This document shows positions 1 to 5,441 of a DNA stretch of 5,441 nucleotides, piece by piece. Position numbers and translations under genes: made by a program. The notes under the pieces were generated by a model, which ran no database searches, was not told where the DNA came from, and worked only from the letters and a program-made list of their open reading frames with translations. The stretch lies in NCBI GenBank assembly GCA_023428585.1, contig JAEYXG010000329.1, forward strand, positions 1 through 5,441, given 5' to 3'. Origin of the DNA: Bacteroidota bacterium. Its GTDB lineage: Bacteria; Bacteroidota; Bacteroidia; Bacteroidales; Lentimicrobiaceae. The first letter of the stretch is position 1. Every line of letters starts with the position of its first letter.

Positions 1-657
1 GTTCTGAACGAATCACTGGTAAATAAAGGGGAAGAGCCGGTAGCCTTTGATCATGACTGCCGGGAGGGCATTTGCGGTACCTGTAGCATGTATATCAATG
101 GCCGACCGCATGGCCCTGACTCAGCAGTTACCACCTGCCAGCTTCACATGCGCAAGTTCAAGGATGGTGAAACCATTGTGATAGAGCCATGGCGTGCCAG
201 GGCTTTCCCGGTGCTGAAGGACCTTATAGTGGATCGCTCTGCCTTTGATAAGATCATTCAGGCAGGTGGATACATAAGTGTCAATACCGGTGGAGTACCT
301 GACGGCAATGCCATACCCATTGCACGGGAGAAGGCTGAACTCTCAATGGATGCTGCCGCCTGCATAGGTTGCGGCGCCTGCGTGGCTGCCTGCAAGAATG
401 CTTCGGCAATGCTCTTTGTATCGGCTATTGTTTCAAAATTTTCCTTGCTGCCTCAGGGCCGCGCTGAAGCGGGGATACGTGTACAGGAAATGGTTGCCGA
501 GATGGACAGGCAGGGTTTCGGCAATTGCACCAATACCGGTGCCTGTGAAGCTGAATGCCCCAAGCTTATCACCATTGAGAACATTGCACGCCTTAACAGG
601 GAGTTTATCTCTGCAAAGGTTGGCGGCCGAAAAATGGAACATAAGAATGAAGAGTAG
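1..657 (+). CDS. sdhB: Succinate dehydrogenase/fumarate reductase iron-sulfur subunit, 5' truncated by the window
   Basis: The frame is open from base 1 and ends at TAG 655-657, giving 218 residues; about 30 N-terminal residues are probably missing. The protein carries electrons between the flavoprotein subunit and the membrane quinone site of complex II, on the cytoplasmic face of the inner membrane. All three clusters can be seen. The plant-type [2Fe-2S] site is CREGICGTC (Cys20, 25, 28) plus Cys46. CIGCGAC with the following Cys (Cys121, 124, 127, 131) and Cys176, 182, 186 supply the [4Fe-4S] and [3Fe-4S] ligands, the fourth Cys of the first group belonging to the second cluster by family precedent. 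The 17-residue gap between Cys28 and Cys46 is longer than the roughly 11 residues of E. coli SdhB, and resembles the form I recall from Bacteroidota and actinobacterial Sdh1 proteins. The cytochrome b and flavoprotein genes are expected upstream, outside the window. Sequence alone does not settle whether it works as SDH or fumarate reductase. Confidence 0.96.
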   Translation, partial: VLNESLVNKGEEPVAFDHDCREGICGTCSMYINGRPHGPDSAVTTCQLHMRKFKDGETIVIEPWRARAFPVLKDLIVDRSAFDKIIQAGGYISVNTGGVPDGNAIPIAREKAELSMDAAACIGCGACVAACKNASAMLFVSAIVSKFSLLPQGRAEAGIRVQEMVAEMDRQGFGNCTNTGACEAECPKLITIENIARLNREFISAKVGGRKMEHKNEE

Positions 658-698
658 ACTGTAGTTTTCATTACAGGCAATATGTAAATAAATCACCG

Positions 699-737
699 GC
701 CACTGTTGGGTATCAACAGTGGCTGTGCTGTTTTTTT
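699..737 (+). terminator. Hairpin terminator after sdhB
   Basis: A perfect 10-bp inverted repeat, GCCACTGTTG (699-708) and CAACAGTGGC (714-723), encloses the five-base loop GGTAT. A run of seven T follows at 731-737. The stem can be extended by a G-T and a C-G pair (697-698 with 724-725). The T-run starts 7 bases after the core stem, which is further than in a textbook intrinsic terminator. Position, 42 bases after the sdhB stop and 31 bases before the next start codon, fits termination of the sdh operon. Confidence 0.65.
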
Positions 738-767
738 AGTACTTTTATTGCCTCAATTATTTATCTG

Positions 768-1898
768 ATGAGGTTTAGTGATATACCGGGGCAAAAGCAA
801 ATTAAGGAGAGGTTAAAGCGCACAGTCATTGAGCAAAGGGTGAGTCATGCCCAGCTATTCCTGGGTCCACCGGGCTCCGGCAAATTGCCCATGGCCTTGG
901 CCTATGCTCAGTATATCAACTGCCATAACCGTTCAGCAGACGACTCATGTGGGGTATGCCCTTCATGCCTGCAATACGGCAAACTGGCACACCCCGACCT
1001 TCATTTCCTATATCCCATTGCCACTACCAAGGAGTTTGATTCAAAACCATTAAGCACGATGTTTCTGCCATACTGGCGGAAGATTGTTCCTGAATCAAAA
1101 GGCTTCTTCAGCGTGAACGACTGGTATGAACAGATTGGTATTGAGAATAAACAGGGGCTTATAAATACGGAGGACTGCAACGAGCTTATTAGAAAGCTCA
1201 GCTATACCTCTTATGAATCGGAGTATAAGGTGATGATTATCTGGATGGTGGAGAAGATTCACCATACCGGTGCCAATAAAATATTGAAGATATTGGAGGA
1301 ACCGCCCGATAAAACACTCTTTTTGCTGATAGCCGAGCACCATGAACTGTTGTTGCCCACTATTCTTTCACGCACCCAATTGGTTAAATTCCCAAAGTAT
1401 TCTGATGAGGAAATTGAGCAGGGGCTTGTTATGTTAGGCGGCTGTTCAGCTGATGATGCCCATAATGCAAAGCTTGCTGCCGATGGGAATATGACTGAAG
1501 GCCTTAAAATTGTGGGTGAAGGAAATAGCAATGAGGAGCACTTTAAAGTATTCAGGGACTGGATGCGGGTGTGCTATAGAAAGGATGTACAGGCTATGGT
1601 TAAGATGGCTGCAGAGTTCAATTCAGGCGGCAGGGAGAATATGAAGAGGTTCCTGCTATATTCACTGAGGGTAACCCGTTATTGTGCACTTAACAACCTT
1701 GGTTTGAACGATTACGTAAACAGTGATGGTGAGGAAATGAGTTTCATAAATGCCTTCACACCATATATCAATCACAGAAATGTACACCTGTTTGCCGAAG
1801 AATTCAATGATTCAGTATATCACATTGAACGTAATGCCAATGGATCACTGCTGTTTCTTGATATTTCACTCAAGGCAATGAAGTGGCTTAAAATGTAG
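768..1898 (+). CDS. holB: DNA polymerase III delta-prime subunit (clamp loader)
   Basis: The 376-residue protein matches the Bacteroidota delta-prime/DnaX-like family, an AAA+ subunit of the clamp loader that opens and places the beta sliding clamp on primed DNA. The N-terminus has the typical 'F-x-D-I-x-G-Q' opening. The P-loop region is GPPGSGKL (33-40), where the usual Ser/Thr after the Lys is Leu. A zinc-binding Cys set follows: Cys52, Cys61, Cys64, Cys67. The Walker B region around 155-163 (KVMIIWMVE) lacks the usual DE pair, and the sensor-1 motif is SRT (201-203) rather than SRC. Degenerate ATP sites are normal for delta-prime, which is the structural stator, so the protein is probably non-catalytic. 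DnaX (tau/gamma) is the alternative, but the motif decay argues against it. The ATG at 768 has no Shine-Dalgarno site, as is usual in this phylum. It lies alone on this strand after a terminator, and I found no convincing promoter match. Confidence 0.9.
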   Translation: MRFSDIPGQKQIKERLKRTVIEQRVSHAQLFLGPPGSGKLPMALAYAQYINCHNRSADDSCGVCPSCLQYGKLAHPDLHFLYPIATTKEFDSKPLSTMFLPYWRKIVPESKGFFSVNDWYEQIGIENKQGLINTEDCNELIRKLSYTSYESEYKVMIIWMVEKIHHTGANKILKILEEPPDKTLFLLIAEHHELLLPTILSRTQLVKFPKYSDEEIEQGLVMLGGCSADDAHNAKLAADGNMTEGLKIVGEGNSNEEHFKVFRDWMRVCYRKDVQAMVKMAAEFNSGGRENMKRFLLYSLRVTRYCALNNLGLNDYVNSDGEEMSFINAFTPYINHRNVHLFAEEFNDSVYHIERNANGSLLFLDISLKAMKWLKM

Positions 1899-1899
1899 C

Positions 1900-2475
1900 T
1901 CAGAGATAATAGCCGTATTTGTCAATGATTCGATAAACACTTTCAGGCAGGAAGTATTTAATTGATTTATTTGCTTTAATGGCACCACGTATAAAGCTGG
2001 CTGAAATCTCAATGCGGGGGGCTTCAATCAGTGTTACTGATGGGTGTTCCGTAAGCGGATGATTGTCACTCCCATGGCGCGGATAGAGCAACAGCTTATA
2101 TTGAGCAAGGATCTGTTCATGGTTTTTCCATTTAGTGAAACCAATAAGAATATCGGTTCCACCGGTAAGTACAAACTGCCTGTCGGGATAACGCTCACTC
2201 AATCTAGCCAGGGTGTCGATGGTGTATGAAGGGCGGGGCATATGGAATTCAATGTCTGATACACGAAGTCGGGGGTCGTTGCCCACAGCTGCCTGCACCA
2301 TTTCAAAGCGCGCATAGTCGCTTAACAGGGTAGCCTTGTCCTTTAGCGGGTTTTGTGGTGATACAATAAACCACACTTCGTTCATTCCTCCAAATTCAAC
2401 CATATATTCAGCCACACATAAATGGCCAATATGGATGGGATTGAAAGATCCGAAAAACAGGGCTGTAGGTTTCAC
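1900..2475 (-). CDS. nadD: Nicotinate-nucleotide adenylyltransferase
   Basis: The 191-residue protein joins nicotinate mononucleotide to the AMP part of ATP, giving deamido-NAD in cytoplasmic NAD synthesis. The nucleotidyltransferase signature GSFNPIHIGH (9-18) carries the catalytic histidines (His15, His18). Further family landmarks are PSYTIDTL (82-89), the GGTD segment with Asp108 followed by the TKWKNHEQIL helix, and the C-terminal ISASFIR motif (157-163), which stands for the usual ISSTxIR phosphate-binding loop. Length is normal. The start is GTG at 2473-2475; no in-frame ATG lies between it and the gmk stop, and the signature begins at the expected distance from this GTG. It is the last gene of the yicC-gmk-nadD cluster, with 11 bases after the gmk stop, so it is probably cotranscribed and perhaps translationally coupled. 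Its TGA stop lies one base from the convergent holB stop. Confidence 0.95.
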   Translation of the reverse strand: MKPTALFFGSFNPIHIGHLCVAEYMVEFGGMNEVWFIVSPQNPLKDKATLLSDYARFEMVQAAVGNDPRLRVSDIEFHMPRPSYTIDTLARLSERYPDRQFVLTGGTDILIGFTKWKNHEQILAQYKLLLYPRHGSDNHPLTEHPSVTLIEAPRIEISASFIRGAIKANKSIKYFLPESVYRIIDKYGYYL

Positions 2476-2486
2476 TTTTACAATTT

Positions 2487-3059
2487 TTAGGAATCAAGGA
2501 AATGGCCAACAACTTTAGCAATGGTATCCTTGGCCAGTTCAAGGTTATCGTTCACTAGTATATAGTCGAATTTATTGGCAAAACTCATCTCCAGTTCAGC
2601 CTTTGCGATACGTTTGGCAATGGTTTCTGATGAATCAGTATTACGATACTTAAGCCGTTTTTCAAGTGCCTGAAGTGAAGGGGGACTTACAAATACCGAC
2701 AAAGCCCGGCAACCAAATTCCTTCTTGATGTTCAGGCCACCCACCACATCAACATCGAAGATTACGTCACTGTGGGCATCCAGCATCCTGTTCACCTCGC
2801 TTTTCAATGTTCCATAATAGCTTCCTTTATAGACTTCTTCCCACTCAAGCAGATCACCTGATTCAATCTTTTGTTTGAAGGCTTCTGACGTGATAAAGAA
2901 ATAATCAACACCATCCACTTCCCCTTTGCGGATTGTTCGGCTTGTGGCAGAAATGGAAAAGGCCAATGTAGGGAAAGTTGAAAGCAAATGCTTTACAATG
3001 GTAGTTTTGCCGGCCCCTGAGGGTGCTGATACAATGATAAGTTTGGGACTTCGTTGCAT
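2487..3059 (-). CDS. gmk: Guanylate kinase
   Basis: The 190-residue protein phosphorylates GMP to GDP with ATP, the step that feeds GTP, dGTP and (p)ppGpp pools. The P-loop is APSGAGKTT (12-20) with Lys18 and Thr19; Ala12 replaces the first glycine of the motif, which I recall as common in Bacteroidota Gmk. The GMP-binding block follows (Ser37, Arg41, Arg44, then KGE with Glu47, and Tyr53), then Glu72 and the YYGT loop (81-84), then FDVDVVGG (101-108), where the family usually has IDVQGA. The lid region near 134-155 is rich in Arg (Arg135, 139, 150). Full length with no breaks. The start ATG at 3057-3059 sits 31 bases after the yicC stop, and no Shine-Dalgarno sequence precedes it. It is the middle gene of a three-gene minus-strand cluster that is probably one transcript. 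Confidence 0.97.
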   Translation of the reverse strand: MQRSPKLIIVSAPSGAGKTTIVKHLLSTFPTLAFSISATSRTIRKGEVDGVDYFFITSEAFKQKIESGDLLEWEEVYKGSYYGTLKSEVNRMLDAHSDVIFDVDVVGGLNIKKEFGCRALSVFVSPPSLQALEKRLKYRNTDSSETIAKRIAKAELEMSFANKFDYILVNDNLELAKDTIAKVVGHFLDS

Positions 3060-3090
3060 TTGTTGGCTGCTGCAGGTTAATCAATTAAAT

Positions 3091-3963
3091 TTAAAGAATA
3101 TTGGCCAATTGCTCCTTGATCTTCTCTAGCTCATCCTTCATCTGAACAACTGCACGCTGAATGTTGGCATCGTTGGCCTTTGATCCTATAGTATTGATTT
3201 CACGACCGATTTCCTGTGTTACAAAAGTTAATTTTCTTCCGTTTGCTTCCGATTCATGCATGGTATCAATGAAGTAATTGAGATGTTTCTGCAAACGCAC
3301 TTTCTCTTCCGTTATATCAAGCTTTTCGAGATAATAGATTATTTCCTGTTCAAAGCGATTGGAATCAAGCGTGTTGTTGTTTGCAAACTCGATTACCGAG
3401 GTGCGGAGTTTCTCCTTGAATTGGATACTGCGCAGAATTTCAAACTCATCAAGTGTTTCCAAAAGCCCGGCAATGGAATTAATGCGTACCCCGAAGTCGG
3501 TCATCAGCAGGGAGCCTTCGTGTGTCCGGAAATCATCAAGGGCCGAAACGGCTCTTTCAAGACACCCGCTTATAAGGCTCCACTCTTCTTCGGTAAGGAG
3601 ATCACGGGTTGGCCTAAGAACTTCAGGTATCTTCATAACGATGGATAAGATGTCAGAATTCTTATCACCCAGTGTGTCGGCAATACTTTTCAATTCACTG
3701 TAATAGCCGGTTACCAGCGACTTATTGATGGAAGAGGGTAACTCACCATCGGTATAATCAATATTGCCGGTCAATTCTATTTTACCCCTTTCAAGCCTTT
3801 GTGAAATGATGCTCCTGATTACTGGCTCCTTTTCCCTGAAGGCCGGTGGTAACTTGATATTCAAATCAAGTTGTTTACTATTGAGTGATTTGATCTCAAT
3901 GGTAACGGATTTACCTTCAAGATTGACAATTGATTTGCCAAAGCCTGTCATTGATTTAATCAT
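3091..3963 (-). CDS. yicC: YicC family endoribonuclease-like protein
   Basis: The 290-residue protein has the YicC N-terminal hallmark MIKSMTGFGK (1-10), then a segment with LNSKQLDLNIKLP and LERGKIEL (27-64). The strongly conserved C-terminal domain (DUF1732) spans about 203-290, including FEQE, KLDITEEKVRL and the GRKL...QEIGREINTIGSKAND block (from 242). Members from E. coli (YicC) and Bacillus (YloC) have been reported to act as endoribonucleases; that activity is inferred here by family. The C-terminal tail is rich in charged helix. It is the first gene of the yicC-gmk-nadD cluster, and its ATG (3961-3963) lies just downstream of a Bacteroidota-type -7 element. The sequence AAGGGG, 4 bases before the ATG, is purine-rich but not a real Shine-Dalgarno match. 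Neighbourhood with gmk is common in many bacteria, which supports the call. Confidence 0.94.
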   Translation of the reverse strand: MIKSMTGFGKSIVNLEGKSVTIEIKSLNSKQLDLNIKLPPAFREKEPVIRSIISQRLERGKIELTGNIDYTDGELPSSINKSLVTGYYSELKSIADTLGDKNSDILSIVMKIPEVLRPTRDLLTEEEWSLISGCLERAVSALDDFRTHEGSLLMTDFGVRINSIAGLLETLDEFEILRSIQFKEKLRTSVIEFANNNTLDSNRFEQEIIYYLEKLDITEEKVRLQKHLNYFIDTMHESEANGRKLTFVTQEIGREINTIGSKANDANIQRAVVQMKDELEKIKEQLANIL

Positions 3964-3980
3964 TGTACCCCTTTTTATTG

Positions 3981-3988
3981 CAAATTTA
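3981..3988 (-). promoter_or_regulatory. Candidate -7 promoter element for yicC-gmk-nadD
   Basis: Read on the minus strand this is TAAATTTG, an exact match to the Bacteroidota -7 consensus TAnnTTTG. It would place the transcription start about 12 bases before the yicC ATG. No TTG lies at the usual 17-23-base distance upstream; the nearest (4002-4004) is only 13 bases away, so the -33 half is weak or absent. One promoter here could serve all three genes, because the internal gaps are 31 and 11 bases. Confidence 0.45.
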
Positions 3989-4024
3989 CACTAATTTAAT
4001 TCAATAACGGCCGGTATGGGCCTT

Positions 4025-4073
4025 TACCATTTAGGCAAACCATAAAAAGTTGGTATGAACTTGACAAATGGTA
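4025..4073. repeat. Inverted repeat with ATGGT/ACCAT motif cluster upstream of the LytTR gene
   Basis: TACCATTT (4025-4032) is the exact reverse complement of AAATGGTA (4066-4073), separated by 33 bases. Inside it a further ACCAT (4039-4043) and TTGGTAT (4050-4056) occur, forming a nested 4-bp pair. The two ACCAT copies are spaced 13 bases apart. Another AAATGGT lies at 4115-4121 and a GGTAT at 4013-4017. This may be a regulator-binding region for one or both divergent promoters, but I recognise no named operator, and part of it may be chance in AT-rich DNA. Confidence 0.4.
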
Positions 4074-4093
4074 TCTAAAATTTCATAATATTG
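4061..4093 (+). promoter_or_regulatory. Candidate promoter for the LytTR regulator gene
   Basis: TTG at 4061-4063 (within TTGACA) is followed after 22 bases by TAATATTG (4086-4093), which differs from the Bacteroidota -7 consensus TAnnTTTG at one fixed position. The spacing is within the 17-23 bases accepted for this promoter type. Transcription would start near 4100, leaving a leader of about 120 bases. A second possible -7 element, TTACTTTG (4129-4136), also has one mismatch but lacks a TTG at the right distance. The right arm of the 4025-4073 inverted repeat overlaps the spacer of this promoter. Confidence 0.3.
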
Positions 4094-4133
4094 TTAATGA
4101 TTTCAATAAAGGTGAAATGGTTTTTCCCTTACT

Positions 4134-4160
4134 TTGTTTTGTGTGCATTCAAAACAATGC
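4134..4160. repeat. Two overlapping small hairpins in the LytTR gene leader
   Basis: TTGTTTTG (4134-4141) pairs perfectly with CAAAACAA (4150-4157) around an 8-base loop. The overlapping GCATT (4145-4149) and AATGC (4156-4160) form a second 5-bp stem whose loop is the CAAAAC of the first. The two cannot form together in full. Both are short and AT-rich, so the RNA structures would be weak; they may equally be a DNA-level palindrome. Confidence 0.3.
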
Positions 4161-4220
4161 TGAACAAGAAAAGCAAAGAAACAATTTCACTGAAACATAA
4201 GAACTTTAAGTGCAAATAGT

Positions 4221-4967
4221 ATGAATAGAGCGGTTATAATTGATGATGAAATCAACTCCAGGGAAAGTATAAGGCAGATGCTTCTGCTCTATTGTCCTGA
4301 AGTTACGGTAGTTGGAGAGGCTGAAGGTGTAAATTCAGGCATTGACTGCATTATGGAGCAAAATCCCGACATCGTGTTTCTGGATATAAAGATGCCTGAT
4401 GGTTCAGGATTTGATTTGCTGAAGCGGTTGAACAAGTATGATTTCAAGTTGATTTTTGTTACCGCATTTGAAGAATATGCCATCAAGGCATTCCGATTCA
4501 ACGCTATTGATTATATTACCAAACCCATTGATCCCGATGAGCTGAAACAGGCAGTTGAAAAAGCTGTTAAACTAAATAAGGACAGTTCTTCGGAAGAGAC
4601 AATAAAACTTCTGCTTGATAGCATGAACAGGCCTGCGCAAAATCATCAGAAGATTATCCTCAGAACAATGAATACCCTTCATGTTATTGAGATTGAAAGG
4701 ATAATCAGATGCGAATCAGACAGAAACTATACCGCGTTTCATATTGAAGGTGAAGAGAAGCTCCTGATATCACGGTCAATGAAGGAATTTGACGAGCTGC
4801 TCGAGGAATATGGTTTCTTCAGGGTACACCATTCGCATTTGATAAACCTGAGCCATGTTCGTAAATTTCTCAGGGATGAATTGCTGTGTATTCTAAAGGA
4901 TGGCACAAATATACCCGTAGCATATAGAAAAAGGGATGAACTACTTGTGGCAATAAAGAACCTCTGA
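4221..4967 (+). CDS. LytTR family response regulator (LytR/AlgR type)
   Basis: The 248-residue protein is a two-component transcription regulator. The receiver domain (1 to about 118) has the acidic pocket Asp8-Asp9, the phospho-acceptor Asp55 in FLDIKMPDGSG, the switch Thr81 and Lys101 in the TKP motif, so phosphorylation looks intact. A linker rich in Ser, Glu and Asn (about 119-143) leads to a LytTR DNA-binding domain (about 144-245). Its landmarks are CESDRNYTAFH, LISRSMKEFDELL and FFRVHHSHLINLSHV (199-213). Proteins of this class usually bind imperfect direct repeats and are paired with a LytS/YpdA-type (His_kinase) sensor, but no kinase gene lies in the window. The ATG at 4221 begins the receiver fold at the expected point and has no Shine-Dalgarno site. 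A PLD-family gene follows 28 bases later on the same strand and is probably cotranscribed. The target genes are unknown. Confidence 0.95.
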   Translation: MNRAVIIDDEINSRESIRQMLLLYCPEVTVVGEAEGVNSGIDCIMEQNPDIVFLDIKMPDGSGFDLLKRLNKYDFKLIFVTAFEEYAIKAFRFNAIDYITKPIDPDELKQAVEKAVKLNKDSSSEETIKLLLDSMNRPAQNHQKIILRTMNTLHVIEIERIIRCESDRNYTAFHIEGEEKLLISRSMKEFDELLEEYGFFRVHHSHLINLSHVRKFLRDELLCILKDGTNIPVAYRKRDELLVAIKNL

Positions 4968-4979
4968 TGACTTCAACTT

Positions 4980-5027
4980 GAAGAATGATTGAAGAATGAC
5001 TGGTGAAGATGAGATGAAGAATAATGG
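4980..5027 (+). repeat. Imperfect GAAGAATGA repeats over the PLD gene start
   Basis: GAAGAATGA occurs at 4980-4988 and 4991-4999 with an 11-base period, followed by degenerate copies GAAGATGA (5005-5012) and GAAGAAT (5016-5022). The tract begins in the gap after the LytTR gene and covers the first ten or so codons of the PLD gene. It supplies several purine-rich stretches and ATG triplets (4985, 4996, 5014), which makes the true start uncertain. Confidence 0.55.
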
Positions 5028-5441
5028 ACCAATTGCCCGGTTAGAGGTTCGGTCAGAAACAGAATCCTCCACTGCCGACAGTGCTTTAAAGGTTACGCTG
5101 TTTGATAAGCAACCCGAGATACTGGCTGCAATGCATGATGATATTGCCATGGCCACGAAGAGCGTTTACCTGGAAATATACCGTTTTGGAAATGACTATA
5201 TAGGAGAGCGTTTCAGAGACATACTTGCCGTTAAATGCCGCCAGGGGCTTACAGTAAAATTGTTGCTTGATTCATGGGGAACACCCCCTTCACCTGCTTT
5301 CTTTGAACCAATAACAAGCAATGGCGGTGAAGTGAGATATTTCAGAAAAATCAAGTTCTTTGTCGATTTCTTTACTAAAAATCATCGTCGGAATCATCGC
5401 AAGGTTCTGGTTATTGATGATGAGATTTCATACATAGGATC
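4996..5441 (+). CDS. Phospholipase D/cardiolipin synthase-like protein, 3' truncated by the window
   Basis: An open frame of 148 complete codons runs off the right edge. It is a PLD-superfamily phosphatidyltransferase/phosphodiesterase of the cardiolipin synthase type. Seen: a polar, Glu/Ser-rich N-terminus of about 30 residues, a core containing SVYLEIYRFGND (56-67) and GLTVKLLLDSWG (84-95), and a first HKD motif NHRKVLVID with His134, Lys136 and Asp141. Family members normally have a second HKD copy, expected beyond the window. No hydrophobic N-terminal membrane segments are present, unlike classical E. coli ClsA, so it is more like ClsB/short PLD proteins. ATG 4996 is the first start after the in-frame stop at 4990-4992; ATG 5014 in the same frame is an alternative. 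It begins 28 bases after the LytTR gene stop with no terminator between, suggesting one operon. The role, cardiolipin synthesis or another phosphodiester reaction, cannot be fixed from half a protein. Confidence 0.88.
   Translation, partial: MTGEDEMKNNGPIARLEVRSETESSTADSALKVTLFDKQPEILAAMHDDIAMATKSVYLEIYRFGNDYIGERFRDILAVKCRQGLTVKLLLDSWGTPPSPAFFEPITSNGGEVRYFRKIKFFVDFFTKNHRRNHRKVLVIDDEISYIG

Noticed and set aside
433..696. Minus-strand open frames opposite the end of sdhB
   Set aside because: They oppose a clear iron-sulfur protein with all ligands in place, and show no family features.
658..767. A promoter for holB (TAGTTTTC at 662-669 or TACTTTTA at 740-747)
   Set aside because: Both are one base off the TAnnTTTG consensus, but neither has a TTG at 17-23 bases upstream, and such matches are expected by chance in AT-rich DNA.
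3077..3088. Palindrome TTAATCAATTAA between yicC and gmk as a terminator or operator
   Set aside because: The stem is only 5 bp, all A/T, with no T-run; it is too short to support a function.
3256..3703. Open frames of 114 and 130 codons on the plus strand opposite yicC
   Set aside because: They lie entirely inside the well-supported yicC gene on the other strand, show no recognisable domain and are best explained as shadow frames.
5437..5441. GGATC at the right edge as a cloning-site boundary
   Set aside because: The PLD coding frame is intact up to the last base, so this is simply where the window is cut; five bases cannot show a cloning junction.
1..5441. CRISPR array, insertion sequence, tRNA or rRNA gene, or a defence cassette
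   Set aside because: No regularly spaced repeats, transposase, terminal inverted repeats or RNA gene signatures were seen; genes fill almost all of the window and belong to known core families.

Overview
The window looks like chromosomal core sequence from a member of the Bacteroidota. The supporting evidence is the gene content and order (yicC-gmk-nadD on one strand), the Bacteroidota-style SdhB and delta-prime proteins, the absence of convincing Shine-Dalgarno sites, and a TAnnTTTG-type -7 element upstream of yicC. I cannot name a genus.

Layout. Bases 1-657 (+) hold the 3' part of a succinate dehydrogenase/fumarate reductase iron-sulfur subunit, followed by a hairpin terminator near 699-737. 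Bases 768-1898 (+) encode a DNA polymerase III delta-prime (HolB-like) clamp-loader subunit. It meets, tail to tail and one base apart, a three-gene minus-strand cluster that reads right to left: yicC (3963-3091), gmk (3059-2487) and nadD (2475-1900). A 257-bp AT-rich divergent intergenic region (3964-4220) separates yicC from a plus-strand LytTR response regulator (4221-4967). Only 28 bases further on, a phospholipase D/cardiolipin-synthase-like gene starts at 4996 and runs off the window after its first HKD motif.

How the genes fit together. Most of the window is housekeeping: respiration (SdhB), replication (delta-prime), guanine nucleotide supply (Gmk), NAD synthesis (NadD) and RNA turnover (YicC). 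The accessory-looking part is the right end, where a LytTR regulator sits directly before a PLD-family enzyme, with an upstream region rich in ATGGT/ACCAT motifs and short inverted repeats. No histidine kinase lies in the window. I see no mobile element, CRISPR array, tRNA or rRNA, and nothing that clearly amounts to a new system. The best leads are the regulatory DNA before the LytTR gene and the unusual junction between it and the PLD gene.
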